From positions 1 through 36,031 of the forward strand of contig NZ_JAIQUM010000055.1 in the NCBI RefSeq assembly GCF_020075705.1: 36,031 nucleotides of DNA. Reading direction: 5' to 3'. Position numbers and translations under genes: made by a program. Shown here in pieces: positions 15,186 to 22,553 of the stretch. The notes below the pieces were generated by a model that had not been told where the DNA came from, did no database searches, and saw only the letters and a list, made by a program, of their open reading frames with translations. Positions within the stretch are counted from its first letter, which is position 1; each line of letters starts with the position of its first letter. This DNA comes from Metabacillus rhizolycopersici (GTDB lineage: Bacteria; Bacillota; Bacilli; Bacillales; Bacillaceae).

Positions 15186-15506
15186 ATAAAGGAACAAAGA
15201 GAAGTTTATGGCATTGCTTATACCCAAAACATACTCTCCGGACGTTGGAAATATCTAATTCTTTGGTTTTTAAAGTCCACAAAGCGTCGTTATAGTGAAA
15301 TTAAAGCTTTTTTAGGGGATATTTCACAAGGTTCTCTTACAAAGCAACTTCGAGAACTGGAAACAGATGGTTTAATTAATCGCAAAATTTATCCAGAGGT
15401 TCCTCCTCGTGTAGAGTATTCATTAACCTCAAAAGGGGAAGAATTTGTTCCTATTATTGATTTGATGGAAGAGTTCGGGAAGAAGTTTGGAGAGCAAGTG
15501 GACTAA
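15147..15506 (+). CDS. HxlR-family transcriptional regulator
   Basis: The 119-residue protein has the HxlR winged helix: ILSGRWKYLILWFLKSTKRR, YSEIKAFLGDISQGSLTKQL, RELETDGLINRKIYPEVPPR and VEYSLTSKGEEF. HxlR proteins such as B. subtilis YodB, CatR and HypR sense quinones, diamide or aldehydes through an N-terminal cysteine; here Cys5 and Cys13 lie before the winged helix. The start is GTG 15147 with a modest site (AGCAGGTGAAAAG) upstream; the duplicated relic has ATG at the same place, which supports this start. It is divergent from the NAD(P)-binding oxidoreductase and ends before a terminator at 15677. Confidence 0.9.
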   Translation: MSRICKDGFDKECIKEQREVYGIAYTQNILSGRWKYLILWFLKSTKRRYSEIKAFLGDISQGSLTKQLRELETDGLINRKIYPEVPPRVEYSLTSKGEEFVPIIDLMEEFGKKFGEQVD

Positions 15507-15761
15507 CCAAAGCGAGCCCATCCATTGTTTACGTTTACCCTAAAAATTCAAAATTTAAATGGTGGATAAAGTAAAAGTTGTGGGAGGGGAAATCGTTCTA
15601 ACGGTAGCTTTTTCTTTTACGATAAAAGTTTGTGAAGATTTGTATTAAAGTAACGGGGGCAAGAGTTGAAGATTCGAAGCTGTCATTGTTGCAGCTTTTT
15701 TTTGTACTAACTAAGCAGATTAACACAACAAAGGCTTCCTTTATTAGGAACATTTGCAGGA
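15507..15761. other. Intergenic after the HxlR gene
   Basis: No gene. It contains the HxlR-gene terminator (15677-15703) and the decayed 3' side of the inverted HxlR relic. Confidence 0.5.
15677..15703 (+). terminator. Rho-independent terminator
   Basis: AAGCTG (15677-15682) pairs with CAGCTT (15692-15697), followed by a run of T to 15703. It probably ends the HxlR transcript, although it lies 170 bases past the stop codon. Confidence 0.75.
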
Positions 15762-15827
15762 TTAATAATCCTTTGTTTGTTCTATTATAAATTCTTTGTC
15801 AAATCCGTCTTTACAAATTCTAGCCAT
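15762..15827 (-). pseudogene. Inverted HxlR gene relic
   Basis: On the minus strand ATG 15827 opens MARICKDGFDKEFIIEQTKD and then stops after one more codon. The live gene upstream begins SRICKDGFDKECIKEQREV, so the first 19 codons are clearly homologous. The rest of the winged helix is lost. AAAGCAGGTGAAAAG precedes both starts. This is the 5' end of a second HxlR gene, inverted relative to the first and dead. Confidence 0.8.
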
Positions 15828-15851
15828 CTTTTCACCTGCTTTTTGCTATTA

Positions 15852-15869
15852 AGTACAAAAAAATGTACT
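15852..15869. promoter_or_regulatory. Duplicate HxlR operator
   Basis: AGTACAAAAAAATGTACT is the exact reverse complement of the operator at 15105-15122. It stands 24 bases before the relic start on the minus strand, so the operator has been kept intact while the gene behind it decayed. It could still titrate the repressor. Confidence 0.65.
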
Positions 15870-15944
15870 ACGGCAATTTTTATTGCCCTCTTTAAAAAAA
15901 TGAGAATTGGTTTTATTCTAGTGATGTAACAAAATTACTCAATA

Positions 15945-16100
15945 CAACAATGGATAGGCAAACTGTGTAATAAACAGAATCTGGACATTTCAGTTTGAAA
16001 CAGCTGATGTGGATCAAGGGTGCTATCTTATTGTTGGATCTATACCTCTGTTCTAGATAAATTCAGCCCTATATAATGTGAGTAGGTCCCTTAAGATAAA
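15945..16100. other. Intergenic before marR, nothing seen
   Basis: No frame, hairpin or promoter that I can support between the inverted duplication and the marR promoter at 16101. Confidence 0.4.
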
Positions 16101-16141
16101 TTGACAACTAAATTTTCACCGTGATATAGTTAGCTTGCTAA
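16101..16141 (+). promoter_or_regulatory. marR promoter and MarR box 1
   Basis: TTGACA (16101-16106) and TATAGT (16125-16130) are 18 bases apart. The box TTAGCTTGCTAA (16130-16141) starts on the last base of the -10, so binding would shut the promoter. Related boxes lie at 16612, 16633 and 16989. Confidence 0.8.
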
Positions 16142-16168
16142 ATATGTTTTAGTAGTGGAGGCATATCT

Positions 16169-16594
16169 ATGAACGATAAGGTTGATTGCGATATTCGTCA
16201 GTCGTTAGATAAAATTTCATTTCAAATGCGTCGAGATTATAATGAAAGCCTAAGAGAACTTAATCTTTATGTAGGGCAAGATAATTTACTATCTCGTTTG
16301 TGGTTAGGCGATGGGGTAACACAAATGCAACTATGTGAACATTTAAAATGTGAACCGCCTACGGTAACAAATATGGTTAAATCATTGGAGCAAAACGGAT
16401 TTATATACCGTAAACGTGATGAACAGGATGCAAGGGTTATGCGAATTTATCTAACGGACAGAGGCAAAGAACTAGAGAAACCGGTTGAGTTCAAATGGAA
16501 ACAGCAGCAAGAAAAATTACTCCATTCAATCTTACCGGAAGAACGCTTACTATTAAGGGAACTTATGAAGCGAATGGAGAGAAACTTGTTATAA
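16169..16594 (+). CDS. MarR-family transcriptional regulator
   Basis: The 141-residue protein has the MarR winged helix: VTQMQLCEHLKCEPPTVTNM, VKSLEQNGFIYRKRDEQDAR, then VMRIYLTDRGKELEKPV, ending with the dimerising helices. The DARxxRIxLT wing is the family hallmark. Two cysteines (Cys8 and one near residue 56) could be redox-active, but that is not proven. TGGAGG at 16156-16161 supports ATG 16169. The boxes before it and before the monooxygenase operon suggest autoregulation and control of the flavin monooxygenase, reductase and efflux genes that follow. Confidence 0.92.
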   Translation: MNDKVDCDIRQSLDKISFQMRRDYNESLRELNLYVGQDNLLSRLWLGDGVTQMQLCEHLKCEPPTVTNMVKSLEQNGFIYRKRDEQDARVMRIYLTDRGKELEKPVEFKWKQQQEKLLHSILPEERLLLRELMKRMERNLL

Positions 16595-16611
16595 GTTTTC
16601 TCTATGTTGAT

Positions 16612-16646
16612 ATTTAGCATGCTAAATAATTGTTTAGCAACCTAAA
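16612..16646. promoter_or_regulatory. MarR boxes 2 and 3
   Basis: ATTTAGCATGCTAAAT (16612-16627) is a perfect 16-bp palindrome containing TTAGC-N2-GCTAA. TTTAGCAACCTAAA (16633-16646) is a second, imperfect copy 21 bp later, two helical turns centre to centre. They lie just after the marR stop codon. Confidence 0.7.
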
Positions 16647-16988
16647 TATTAAATAGTTCTATCTCGTTTATTTACTAAGAAAAAGGTTATGGGAATCCAC
16701 TGAAGAGGATGCTCTAGCCGAAACAATGATATCCGTACTTGCTAAAATACTTTTGCTTAATTTCATAGGGGAATATATTTCTAAAGACTTACATTGAATA
16801 ATAGCCGTTCTCAGCAAGGAAGCCCTGTTTTTTTGGAAGCGGGGGACCCAAGATTTTAACGAATCATTGCACCAGCCTTTACAACTATGACGTACTCAAA
16901 GCCAGGGGATATGAGTAATATACGCGACAATTCAGTAAGGAAATCAAAAGAAAAACTGTCCTTGATGGGTAATCACCAGTTAATTAGT
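16647..16988. other. Intergenic with possible relics
   Basis: No gene with a start signal. An open stretch ending at TGA 16796-16798 reads RLWESTEEDALAETMISVLA and may be a gene tail. At 16835-16851 GGAAGCGGGGGACCCAA matches the core word of the ydaO/c-di-AMP riboswitch, but the second conserved half (GGGGTGAATC-like) is not recognisable, and no typical target gene follows. Confidence 0.35.
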
Positions 16989-17000
16989 TAGCAAGCTAAA
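16989..17000. promoter_or_regulatory. MarR box 4, before the monooxygenase operon
   Basis: TTAGCAAGCTAA is the same inverted repeat as the marR boxes. It lies 104 bases before the monooxygenase start. A possible -35 (TTGATG, 16963-16968) sits upstream, with the box at the -10/start position. Confidence 0.7.
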
Positions 17001-17103
17001 TATTATTTAATTTTCTCCGATCTACTGAAATGTGATTGGGAATAATTTACTTCAGGTTCTTTTGGTTACTTGAAGCCTATTTAAAATAAAGGAGAAGAGA
17101 TAC

Positions 17104-18438
17104 ATGAAAAAAAGAAAAGAGATGCAACTAGCACTACAAATGGTTTCGGGGTACGGAGCCGAATTCAGCGCTTGGAGAATGCCAGGCACCGACCCAGCAG
17201 CCTACACAAATATGGATAGTTATGTGGAGCGGGCTAAATTAGCTGAAAAAGGAAAATTTCAAATGATCTTTATCGCCGATACTCCAGCATTAACCGTCGA
17301 ATTAGGACCTCAGACTCCTATGTTCCCTATGGATCCTATGTTAGCACTAATGGCTGTAGCTAGAGAAACGAAACATATTGGTCTTGTTTCTACCCTCTCA
17401 ACGACATTTAATTATCCATATAACATAGCACGTCAGTTCAAAGCACTGGATGTTATAAGTCATGGACGTGTAGGTTGGAATGCAGTCACCACATCTCATC
17501 CATTAGCGGCAGCAAATTTTGGTGCTCAGATTGCCAATCGCAAAGAACGATATGACATGGCTCATGAATCCATACAAATTGTCCAAGCATTGTGGGGGAG
17601 TTGGGAATCAGACGCTTGGACGTTAGATGCAGAAGGCGGAAAATTTGCCGACATGGACAAAATTCAGCCTATAAATCTTGAAGGGCATTATTATGCATCT
17701 CGTGGTCCTTTGCCAATCCCGCCTTCTGAGCAAGGTCAGCCAGTTATTTTCCAAGCAGGCGGAGGGGAAGAAGGATTGGAATTGGCGGGGAGGTACGCTT
17801 CTGGTGTCTACGCTAACCCTTATGACATTGAGTCTGCTCGTGATCATAGGCAAGCGCTTCGACAAAGTGCAGCTCGTTTTGGCCGAAATCCCGATGACAT
17901 CAAGATGTATGCAGGTTTTATGTTTTCTCTAGGCTCAACTGAAGAAGAAGCTTTGGGACGACGAAGACAGCTTATGAGTTTTAATCCTGAGGAGATTCCA
18001 AGTAGGGTAAGTTACCTTGGTTCCATGGTTGGTTTACCACTATCAGTGAACACGGTAGATATTGATCAATCTTTAGCAACTGACATGTTGAAAAATGCAT
18101 ATGCCAACCCAATGGATCCACGTTCCCACAGAGCTTTACAGCTGCTGAGACAAGGGCTATCCATTCGAGATGTTCTTGCCCATGGGGTCATTAACTATCA
18201 TCCGGTAGTTGCAGGTACCCCCGTACAAGTTGCTGATTTCTTGGAAGAATGGTTTTTGGCCGGTGCATGTGACGGCTTCTCGGTTGTTCCAGATATAGCA
18301 TATGATGGAGTTGCTGATTTTGTGGACCTGGTTGTCCCAATTTTGCAAGACCGCGGTTTGTTCCACAGAGAATATGAAGGAAAAACACTGCGCGAGAATA
18401 TGGGAGTTCCTTATCAATACGGAAGTGCTAAATATTAA
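17104..18438 (+). CDS. LLM flavin monooxygenase, NtaA/SnaA/DszA type
   Basis: The 444-residue protein has the length and layout of the nitrilotriacetate monooxygenase subgroup of bacterial luciferase-like enzymes. Typical words are KGKFQMIFIADTP, LMAVARETKHIGLVSTLSTT, ARQFKALDVISHGRVGWNAV, YDMAHESIQIVQALWGSWE and PVIFQAGGGEEGLELAG. Such enzymes use FMNH2 supplied by a partner reductase plus O2 to oxidise C-N or C-S bonds or hydroxylate a substrate. The partner is encoded next, 26 bases downstream. AAGGAG at 17091-17096 supports the start. The substrate is unknown; sulfur or nitrogen scavenging and xenobiotic turnover are both plausible, and MarR control with an efflux gene favours the latter. 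Confidence 0.92.
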   Translation: MKKRKEMQLALQMVSGYGAEFSAWRMPGTDPAAYTNMDSYVERAKLAEKGKFQMIFIADTPALTVELGPQTPMFPMDPMLALMAVARETKHIGLVSTLSTTFNYPYNIARQFKALDVISHGRVGWNAVTTSHPLAAANFGAQIANRKERYDMAHESIQIVQALWGSWESDAWTLDAEGGKFADMDKIQPINLEGHYYASRGPLPIPPSEQGQPVIFQAGGGEEGLELAGRYASGVYANPYDIESARDHRQALRQSAARFGRNPDDIKMYAGFMFSLGSTEEEALGRRRQLMSFNPEEIPSRVSYLGSMVGLPLSVNTVDIDQSLATDMLKNAYANPMDPRSHRALQLLRQGLSIRDVLAHGVINYHPVVAGTPVQVADFLEEWFLAGACDGFSVVPDIAYDGVADFVDLVVPILQDRGLFHREYEGKTLRENMGVPYQYGSAKY

Positions 18439-18464
18439 AATAATTAATAGAGGAGAGGGTTCAA

Positions 18465-19205
18465 ATGAATAATACGCTTGAATTGCTTCATAATCATACA
18501 TCCGTTCGTTCTTATACAAATCAACCACTGACAGAGGAACAACGGGATGTAATCTTTAAGGCAGCTAATCAAACTTCATCTTTCAGCCTTTTACAGGTCG
18601 TTTCTATCATTAGAATTACTGATCCAGATCTCCGTAAAAAAGTGATGCAACTCTCTGTCAATCAACCTTATATTGAAGAGGCAGCAGAGTTTTGGATTTT
18701 TTGTGCAGATTTTAACCGAAATCATCAAATTGCTCCCAAGGTAGACCTTAAGTATATTGAATACCTTTTGATAGGTTCATTCGATGCTGGGCTAATGGCT
18801 CAAAATGCTTTAACCGCAGCTGAATCATTGGGACTCGGTGGTGTATATATCGGTGGAGTAAGAAGTAATATTGCAGAATTAACTGAGGTGTTAAATTTAC
18901 CAGAGTATGTGGTTCCTTTAGTTGGTCTATGCATAGGCCATCCTGCTGGAGAGAAACCTGGACTAAAACCACGTTTACCTCAATCGATGGTAATGTTTGA
19001 TAATCAGTACCAACCACTAGATGAAGAAAAATTAGCAAATTATGACCAACAGATGCGTGAATATTACCGAGATCGACCTGTTAAAGCTCCTTTCACAGTA
19101 AAGAAAGTAAAGGGGTGGAAAGATCATATTGAGGATCATCTTGAAAGAAGCAAACTGCCCTTCATGCTCGAGTATTTAAACAAACAAGGATTTGCTAAAA
19201 AATAA
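18465..19205 (+). CDS. NfrA/NfsA-like NADPH nitroreductase/flavin reductase
   Basis: The 246-residue protein is of the NfsA/FRP/NfrA group. It shows HTSVRSYTNQPLTEEQ (FMN phosphate arginine), SSFSLLQVVSIIRI, AAESLGLGGVYIGGVR and VVPLVGLCIGHPAGEKPGLK, ending with a helical extension that covers the partner subunit. B. subtilis NfrA and Vibrio FRP use NADPH to reduce FMN. Coupled to the monooxygenase gene just upstream, its likely job is FMNH2 supply. GAGGAGAGG at 18450-18458 precedes the ATG. The third gene follows after 39 bases, so all three form one operon. Confidence 0.9.
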   Translation: MNNTLELLHNHTSVRSYTNQPLTEEQRDVIFKAANQTSSFSLLQVVSIIRITDPDLRKKVMQLSVNQPYIEEAAEFWIFCADFNRNHQIAPKVDLKYIEYLLIGSFDAGLMAQNALTAAESLGLGGVYIGGVRSNIAELTEVLNLPEYVVPLVGLCIGHPAGEKPGLKPRLPQSMVMFDNQYQPLDEEKLANYDQQMREYYRDRPVKAPFTVKKVKGWKDHIEDHLERSKLPFMLEYLNKQGFAKK

Positions 19206-19244
19206 ACTGTTATTAATTAAATTGATTTACAAGGAGATATAGAA

Positions 19245-20681
19245 ATGAAGAAGCAATACAATACGCGTGCCATCTTGGTATCGCTGCTTATCTGCGGTTT
19301 TGTCGGCATGTTTAGCGAGACTGCTCTAAACATAGCAATGACTAGTTTAATGGAAGTGTTCCAAATTTCAGCCCCAACCGCACAGTGGTTAACAACCGGT
19401 TTCCTGCTGACTCTTGGCATTTTAATGCCGATGAGCGGGTTGTTTCTGCAGATGTTTACGACAAGGCAGATGTTCACAGGTTCGCTCATCAGCTTAATCG
19501 TTGGTACATTAATTGCGGCGCTCGCGTTCAATTTTGAAATGTTAATGTTCGCCCGAGTTTTACAGGCAGTAGGCATGGGCTTGTTGCTTCCACTCTTGTT
19601 CAATACAATTCTTGTCATATATCCGCGTGAAAAGCGGGGTGCGGCAATGGGATTCGTCGGACTTGTTATCATGTTCGCGCCAGCAACCGGACCGACCGTA
19701 GGCGGTCTATTAATAGAATATTTAACATGGCATTATATCTTCTGGTTCTCGCTGCCGTTTCTGGTTATTGGATTGTTGATAGGGCTGAAGTATTTGGAAA
19801 ATGTCACTGATGTCACGAAGCCCCGGATAGATCTGCTGTCTGTCGCATTGTCAACGATTGGCTTTGGAGGAGTTGTCTTCGGCTTCAGTAAGGCGGGCGA
19901 AGGAGCTGAAGGTTGGAGCAGCATGGTCGTGGTCACATCAATCGTCGTTGGGCTCGTTGCGCTGGTATTGTTCATACTGCGGCAGAACTCTATGAACGAT
20001 CCGATGATGAATCTGAGCGTTTTCAAGTATCCGATGTACGTCGTTGGGCTGCTTCTGGTACTGTCATGTATGTTGATTATTATGTCGAGCATGATTATTC
20101 TGCCGATGTTTTTGCAGACTGGTACAGGACTGTCTGTGTTCATCACCGGACTCATGCTTTTGCCAGGCAGCGCGCTGAATGGTATCCTCTCGCCGCGTGT
20201 GGGGCGTTTGTTCGATAGATATGGACCGAAATGGCTCGTTATTCCCGGCCTCGTGATTGTTGCAGTCATGTTATGGTTCTTTACCAACCTATCCCCTGCT
20301 TCTTCAGTGGCCTTTATCGTGGCTTTGCATATCGGGCTCATGGTTGGGGTAGCTATGATATGGATGCCTGCTCAAACGAACGGGCTAAATCAATTGCCGC
20401 CGGAGTTATACCCGCACGGCACGGCAGTCATGAACACACTGCAGCAGGTCGTGGGCGCGATTGGAACAGCGGTCGCAATCAGTATCCTTACGGGCGGTAT
20501 GGAGAAATACTTGCACGGCTCCTCCGCTCCGGGCAAACAGGCCGAAATTGCAAACGCGATGACGGCTGGATCACAAAACGTGTTCTTGTTCACGATGATC
20601 ATAGCACTGATTGGCATGGTCATAGCGTTCTTCATCCGCCGCGTCGTAGTCAGCCGCGAGGCGGTGCATTCGCCACATTGA
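19245..20681 (+). CDS. DHA2-family (14-TM) MFS drug efflux pump
   Basis: The 478-residue protein has 14 predicted membrane segments of the EmrB/LmrB/QacA group. The DHA2 features are ALNIAMTSLMEVFQISAPTA and QWLTTGFLLTLGILMPMSG in segments 1-2, the antiporter motif C as FAPATGPTVGGLLIEYLTWH, and NTLQQVVGAIGTAVAISILT late in the protein. It should export the substrate or product of the monooxygenase system using the proton gradient. AAGGAG at 19231-19236 supports the start. The base composition is clearly higher in GC than its neighbours (many GCG, CCG and GGC codons), suggesting that this gene came from another genome and was added to the operon. Confidence 0.92.
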   Translation: MKKQYNTRAILVSLLICGFVGMFSETALNIAMTSLMEVFQISAPTAQWLTTGFLLTLGILMPMSGLFLQMFTTRQMFTGSLISLIVGTLIAALAFNFEMLMFARVLQAVGMGLLLPLLFNTILVIYPREKRGAAMGFVGLVIMFAPATGPTVGGLLIEYLTWHYIFWFSLPFLVIGLLIGLKYLENVTDVTKPRIDLLSVALSTIGFGGVVFGFSKAGEGAEGWSSMVVVTSIVVGLVALVLFILRQNSMNDPMMNLSVFKYPMYVVGLLLVLSCMLIIMSSMIILPMFLQTGTGLSVFITGLMLLPGSALNGILSPRVGRLFDRYGPKWLVIPGLVIVAVMLWFFTNLSPASSVAFIVALHIGLMVGVAMIWMPAQTNGLNQLPPELYPHGTAVMNTLQQVVGAIGTAVAISILTGGMEKYLHGSSAPGKQAEIANAMTAGSQNVFLFTMIIALIGMVIAFFIRRVVVSREAVHSPH

Positions 20682-21080
20682 TGTTTTGTCAGTGAATCCC
20701 TTGTCTGTATCTATTAAGAACGTTTACACTAAATGGAAGAAGAAATTGGGTATCGGTTGGAATTTTATGAGCTGGTGTCATCCGGATATGCCCATTGTGA
20801 AGAATTACCTTAAACAAAACCAGCTAATAGTTTGTCAACTTTTTCAATGAAAAATAAAAATACAAAGTGATATACTTAAAAGTGCATACCAAATAACCTT
20901 CCTTTCTCTTATAAATGATCAGGTATTCTTCAATACTACTAGCGAGAGCGTCTATTTTAGCCTCTAACTTTGATAAATGATCTTTGTATCGAAGAAGCAA
21001 ATTTACATACATACCAATGCTTAGAATGTGACTCTGTAAATCAACAAAAGATACGATATGTTAAACTCATTGAAAATATG
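20682..21080. other. Intergenic with doubtful remnants
   Basis: Two weak frames: 20733-20813 on plus encodes 26 residues (YRLEFYELVSSGYAHCEELP at the end) without a binding site. 20824-21012 on minus encodes 62 residues whose first half (LLRYKDHLSKLEAKIDALAS) looks like a coiled coil. Neither is recognised; both may be relics or chance. Confidence 0.3.
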
Positions 21081-21110
21081 TTGTTAAAGTAAAGAGATTA
21101 GTTATATAAG
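21081..21110 (+). promoter_or_regulatory. Candidate promoter of the DeoR-type gene
   Basis: TTGTTA (21081-21086) and TATATA (21103-21108) are 16 bases apart, 43 bases before the TTG start. Confidence 0.5.
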
Positions 21111-21150
21111 AATTTTTACATTTTACTATTGATAGTTAGGGGGAGGTATT

Positions 21151-21903
21151 TTGCTTATATCTGAGCGTCATCGTTTGATATTAGATTATTTAAAGGAAAA
21201 AGAGCATGTTAGGGTTCATGAACTAGTAGAGTTAACAAAAAGTTCGGAATCTACATTGCGACGTGATTTGGATCAACTAGAAAAGGAGAACTATGTAAAA
21301 CGTGTTCATGGCGGTGCTTCACTGTTACAAAGAAAACGTGAAGAACCAAGCATGATTAAAAAATCAACTCTGAATCTTAAAGAAAAAAATATTCTAGCAA
21401 AGTATGCTGCCCAACTAATTGAAAAAGGAGACTGTGTATATCTTGATGCAGGTACAACAACCTATCAAATGATACAGTATTTAGACGAAGAGAACATTGT
21501 TGTGGTAACAAATGGGATTGACCATTTAGATGCATTACTTGAAAAAGATATAAAGACATATTTAATCGGAGGATTTGTAAAAAAAGTAACAAAAGCTATG
21601 ATTGGCAGTAATGCATACAACAGCATTCAAAATTATCGATTTGATAAATGCTTTATAGGAACAAATGCAATTCACCATGCACTAGGTTTTACTACTCCAG
21701 ATCCTGAAGAAGCACAACTGAAAGCAAAAGCTATCTATCTCTCGCGTGAATCGTTTGTACTTGCAGATCATACTAAATTTGGAGAAGTCTCATTTTCTAA
21801 ATTTGCAGATCTACATCAAGCTAAAATCATTACAAATGAAGAAGATTCGATCATTATGGAAAAGTATAAGGAGAAAACTGAAATTTACTGTGTAGCTTAT
21901 TAA
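21151..21903 (+). CDS. DeoR/FruR-family transcriptional regulator
   Basis: The 250-residue protein starts with the DeoR helix-turn-helix: ISERHRLILDYLKEKEHVRV, VHELVELTKSSESTLRRDLD and VKRVHGGASL. The effector domain follows with KEKNILAKYAAQLIEKGDCV, YLDAGTTTYQM and FIGTNAIHHALGFTTPDPEE. DeoR members sense phosphorylated sugars. The start is TTG 21151 with a strong GGGGGAGG at 21139-21146. The usual fruK and PTS genes are not next to it. Instead a sugar ABC transporter and a GH32 fructanase follow, so regulation of fructose or fructan use is the likely role (inference). Confidence 0.9.
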   Translation: MLISERHRLILDYLKEKEHVRVHELVELTKSSESTLRRDLDQLEKENYVKRVHGGASLLQRKREEPSMIKKSTLNLKEKNILAKYAAQLIEKGDCVYLDAGTTTYQMIQYLDEENIVVVTNGIDHLDALLEKDIKTYLIGGFVKKVTKAMIGSNAYNSIQNYRFDKCFIGTNAIHHALGFTTPDPEEAQLKAKAIYLSRESFVLADHTKFGEVSFSKFADLHQAKIITNEEDSIIMEKYKEKTEIYCVAY

Positions 21904-22229
21904 TAAGCTCTTATTTTTTCTACATAAACTATCTTTCATTGGAGCTGACTCAGATGTCTACTAAATAGACAAAACGAGTTTAAAGCTCTTTTTATTTTGT
22001 CTTGAATATGCAATATTTCCAAATGAAATTTTTAACTTTACATTTATTTTCAACAAAATAAATACTTCAATAAAATATTTTTTGAATTGGAAAGAATGTG
22101 TTAAATACTAAAAATCTTCCATTATTCATTCAAAAACTCTTACTAATACTCATGTTGAGGATTAGTTGCAAAAGTAAACAAACTAATATAAAACATTTCC
22201 GATATAATTTTCTGAATTTTTACAATATA
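21904..22229. other. Intergenic, terminator only
   Basis: Apart from the terminator at 21967-22002, I see only A/T-rich sequence with no credible frame. Confidence 0.5.
21967..22002 (+). terminator. Terminator after the DeoR-type gene
   Basis: AGACAAAA (21967-21974) pairs with TTTTGTCT (21995-22002), with an inner GAGTTTAAAGCTC hairpin and TTTTTATTTT on the 3' side. Confidence 0.6.
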
Positions 22230-22258
22230 TTGACATCGGTTGGAAGACATAATATAAT
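22230..22258 (+). promoter_or_regulatory. Promoter of the fructan transport operon
   Basis: TTGACA (22230-22235) and TATAAT (22253-22258) match the sigma-A consensus fully, with a 17-base spacer. Just after it the word TCAAAA occurs in direct repeat (22267 and 22277), a possible DeoR-type site at the start of transcription. The message would have a leader of about 290 bases. Confidence 0.8.
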
Positions 22259-22446
22259 CATAATCAATCAAAAGTAGTCAAAAACAAGTGAATTTAATTG
22301 TTGAATCCATCATAAAAAATCATTTATTCATTACAACCTCGAACTAAACAACAAATGTCGAATTTCCATCATCGATCTAGACAAAAATCATTCAAGAACA
22401 TCTATAAAGAAAACTGAAATAATTGTGACATGTTTTAAAGGGGGTG

Positions 22447-22503
22447 ATGTACCAACTGATTGTAAGCGTTGTCAATACAGGTCATCCATTTAAGAAATTC
22501 TAG
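22447..22503 (+). CDS. Possible 18-residue leader ORF
   Basis: ATG 22447 opens MYQLIVSVVNTGHPFKKF and ends at TAG, 50 bases before the lipoprotein gene. AAAGGGGG stands directly before it, but the spacing is only about two bases. It overlaps the cre site, and I see no terminator hairpin that would make it an attenuator. It may be chance. Confidence 0.25.
   Translation: MYQLIVSVVNTGHPFKKF
22460..22474. promoter_or_regulatory. cre site (CcpA)
   Basis: TTGTAAGCGTTGTCA matches the CcpA consensus WTGNAANCGNWNNCW at every position. It lies about 200 bases inside the transcribed leader, a roadblock position, so glucose repression of the fructan transporter is expected. Confidence 0.8.
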
Positions 22504-22553
22504 TGAAAAATGAAATTCGTTTTTATTTTTATTAATTTCCTAGGGGGCTCACA

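Noticed and set aside
14991..15227. 78-codon minus-strand frame over the HxlR promoter
   Set aside because: It covers the promoter and the start of the HxlR gene in antisense and lacks a binding site.
16647..16800. Open stretch RLWESTEEDALAETMISVLA as a gene
   Set aside because: No start codon with a binding site and no recognised family; listed only as a possible relic.
19913..20695. Long alternative frames inside the DHA2 pump gene
   Set aside because: They come from the higher GC content of that gene; the pump frame has membrane segments and family motifs.
20824..21012. 62-codon minus-strand frame as an IS110 fragment
   Set aside because: The coiled-coil-like start is suggestive, but no conserved IS110 motif is present.
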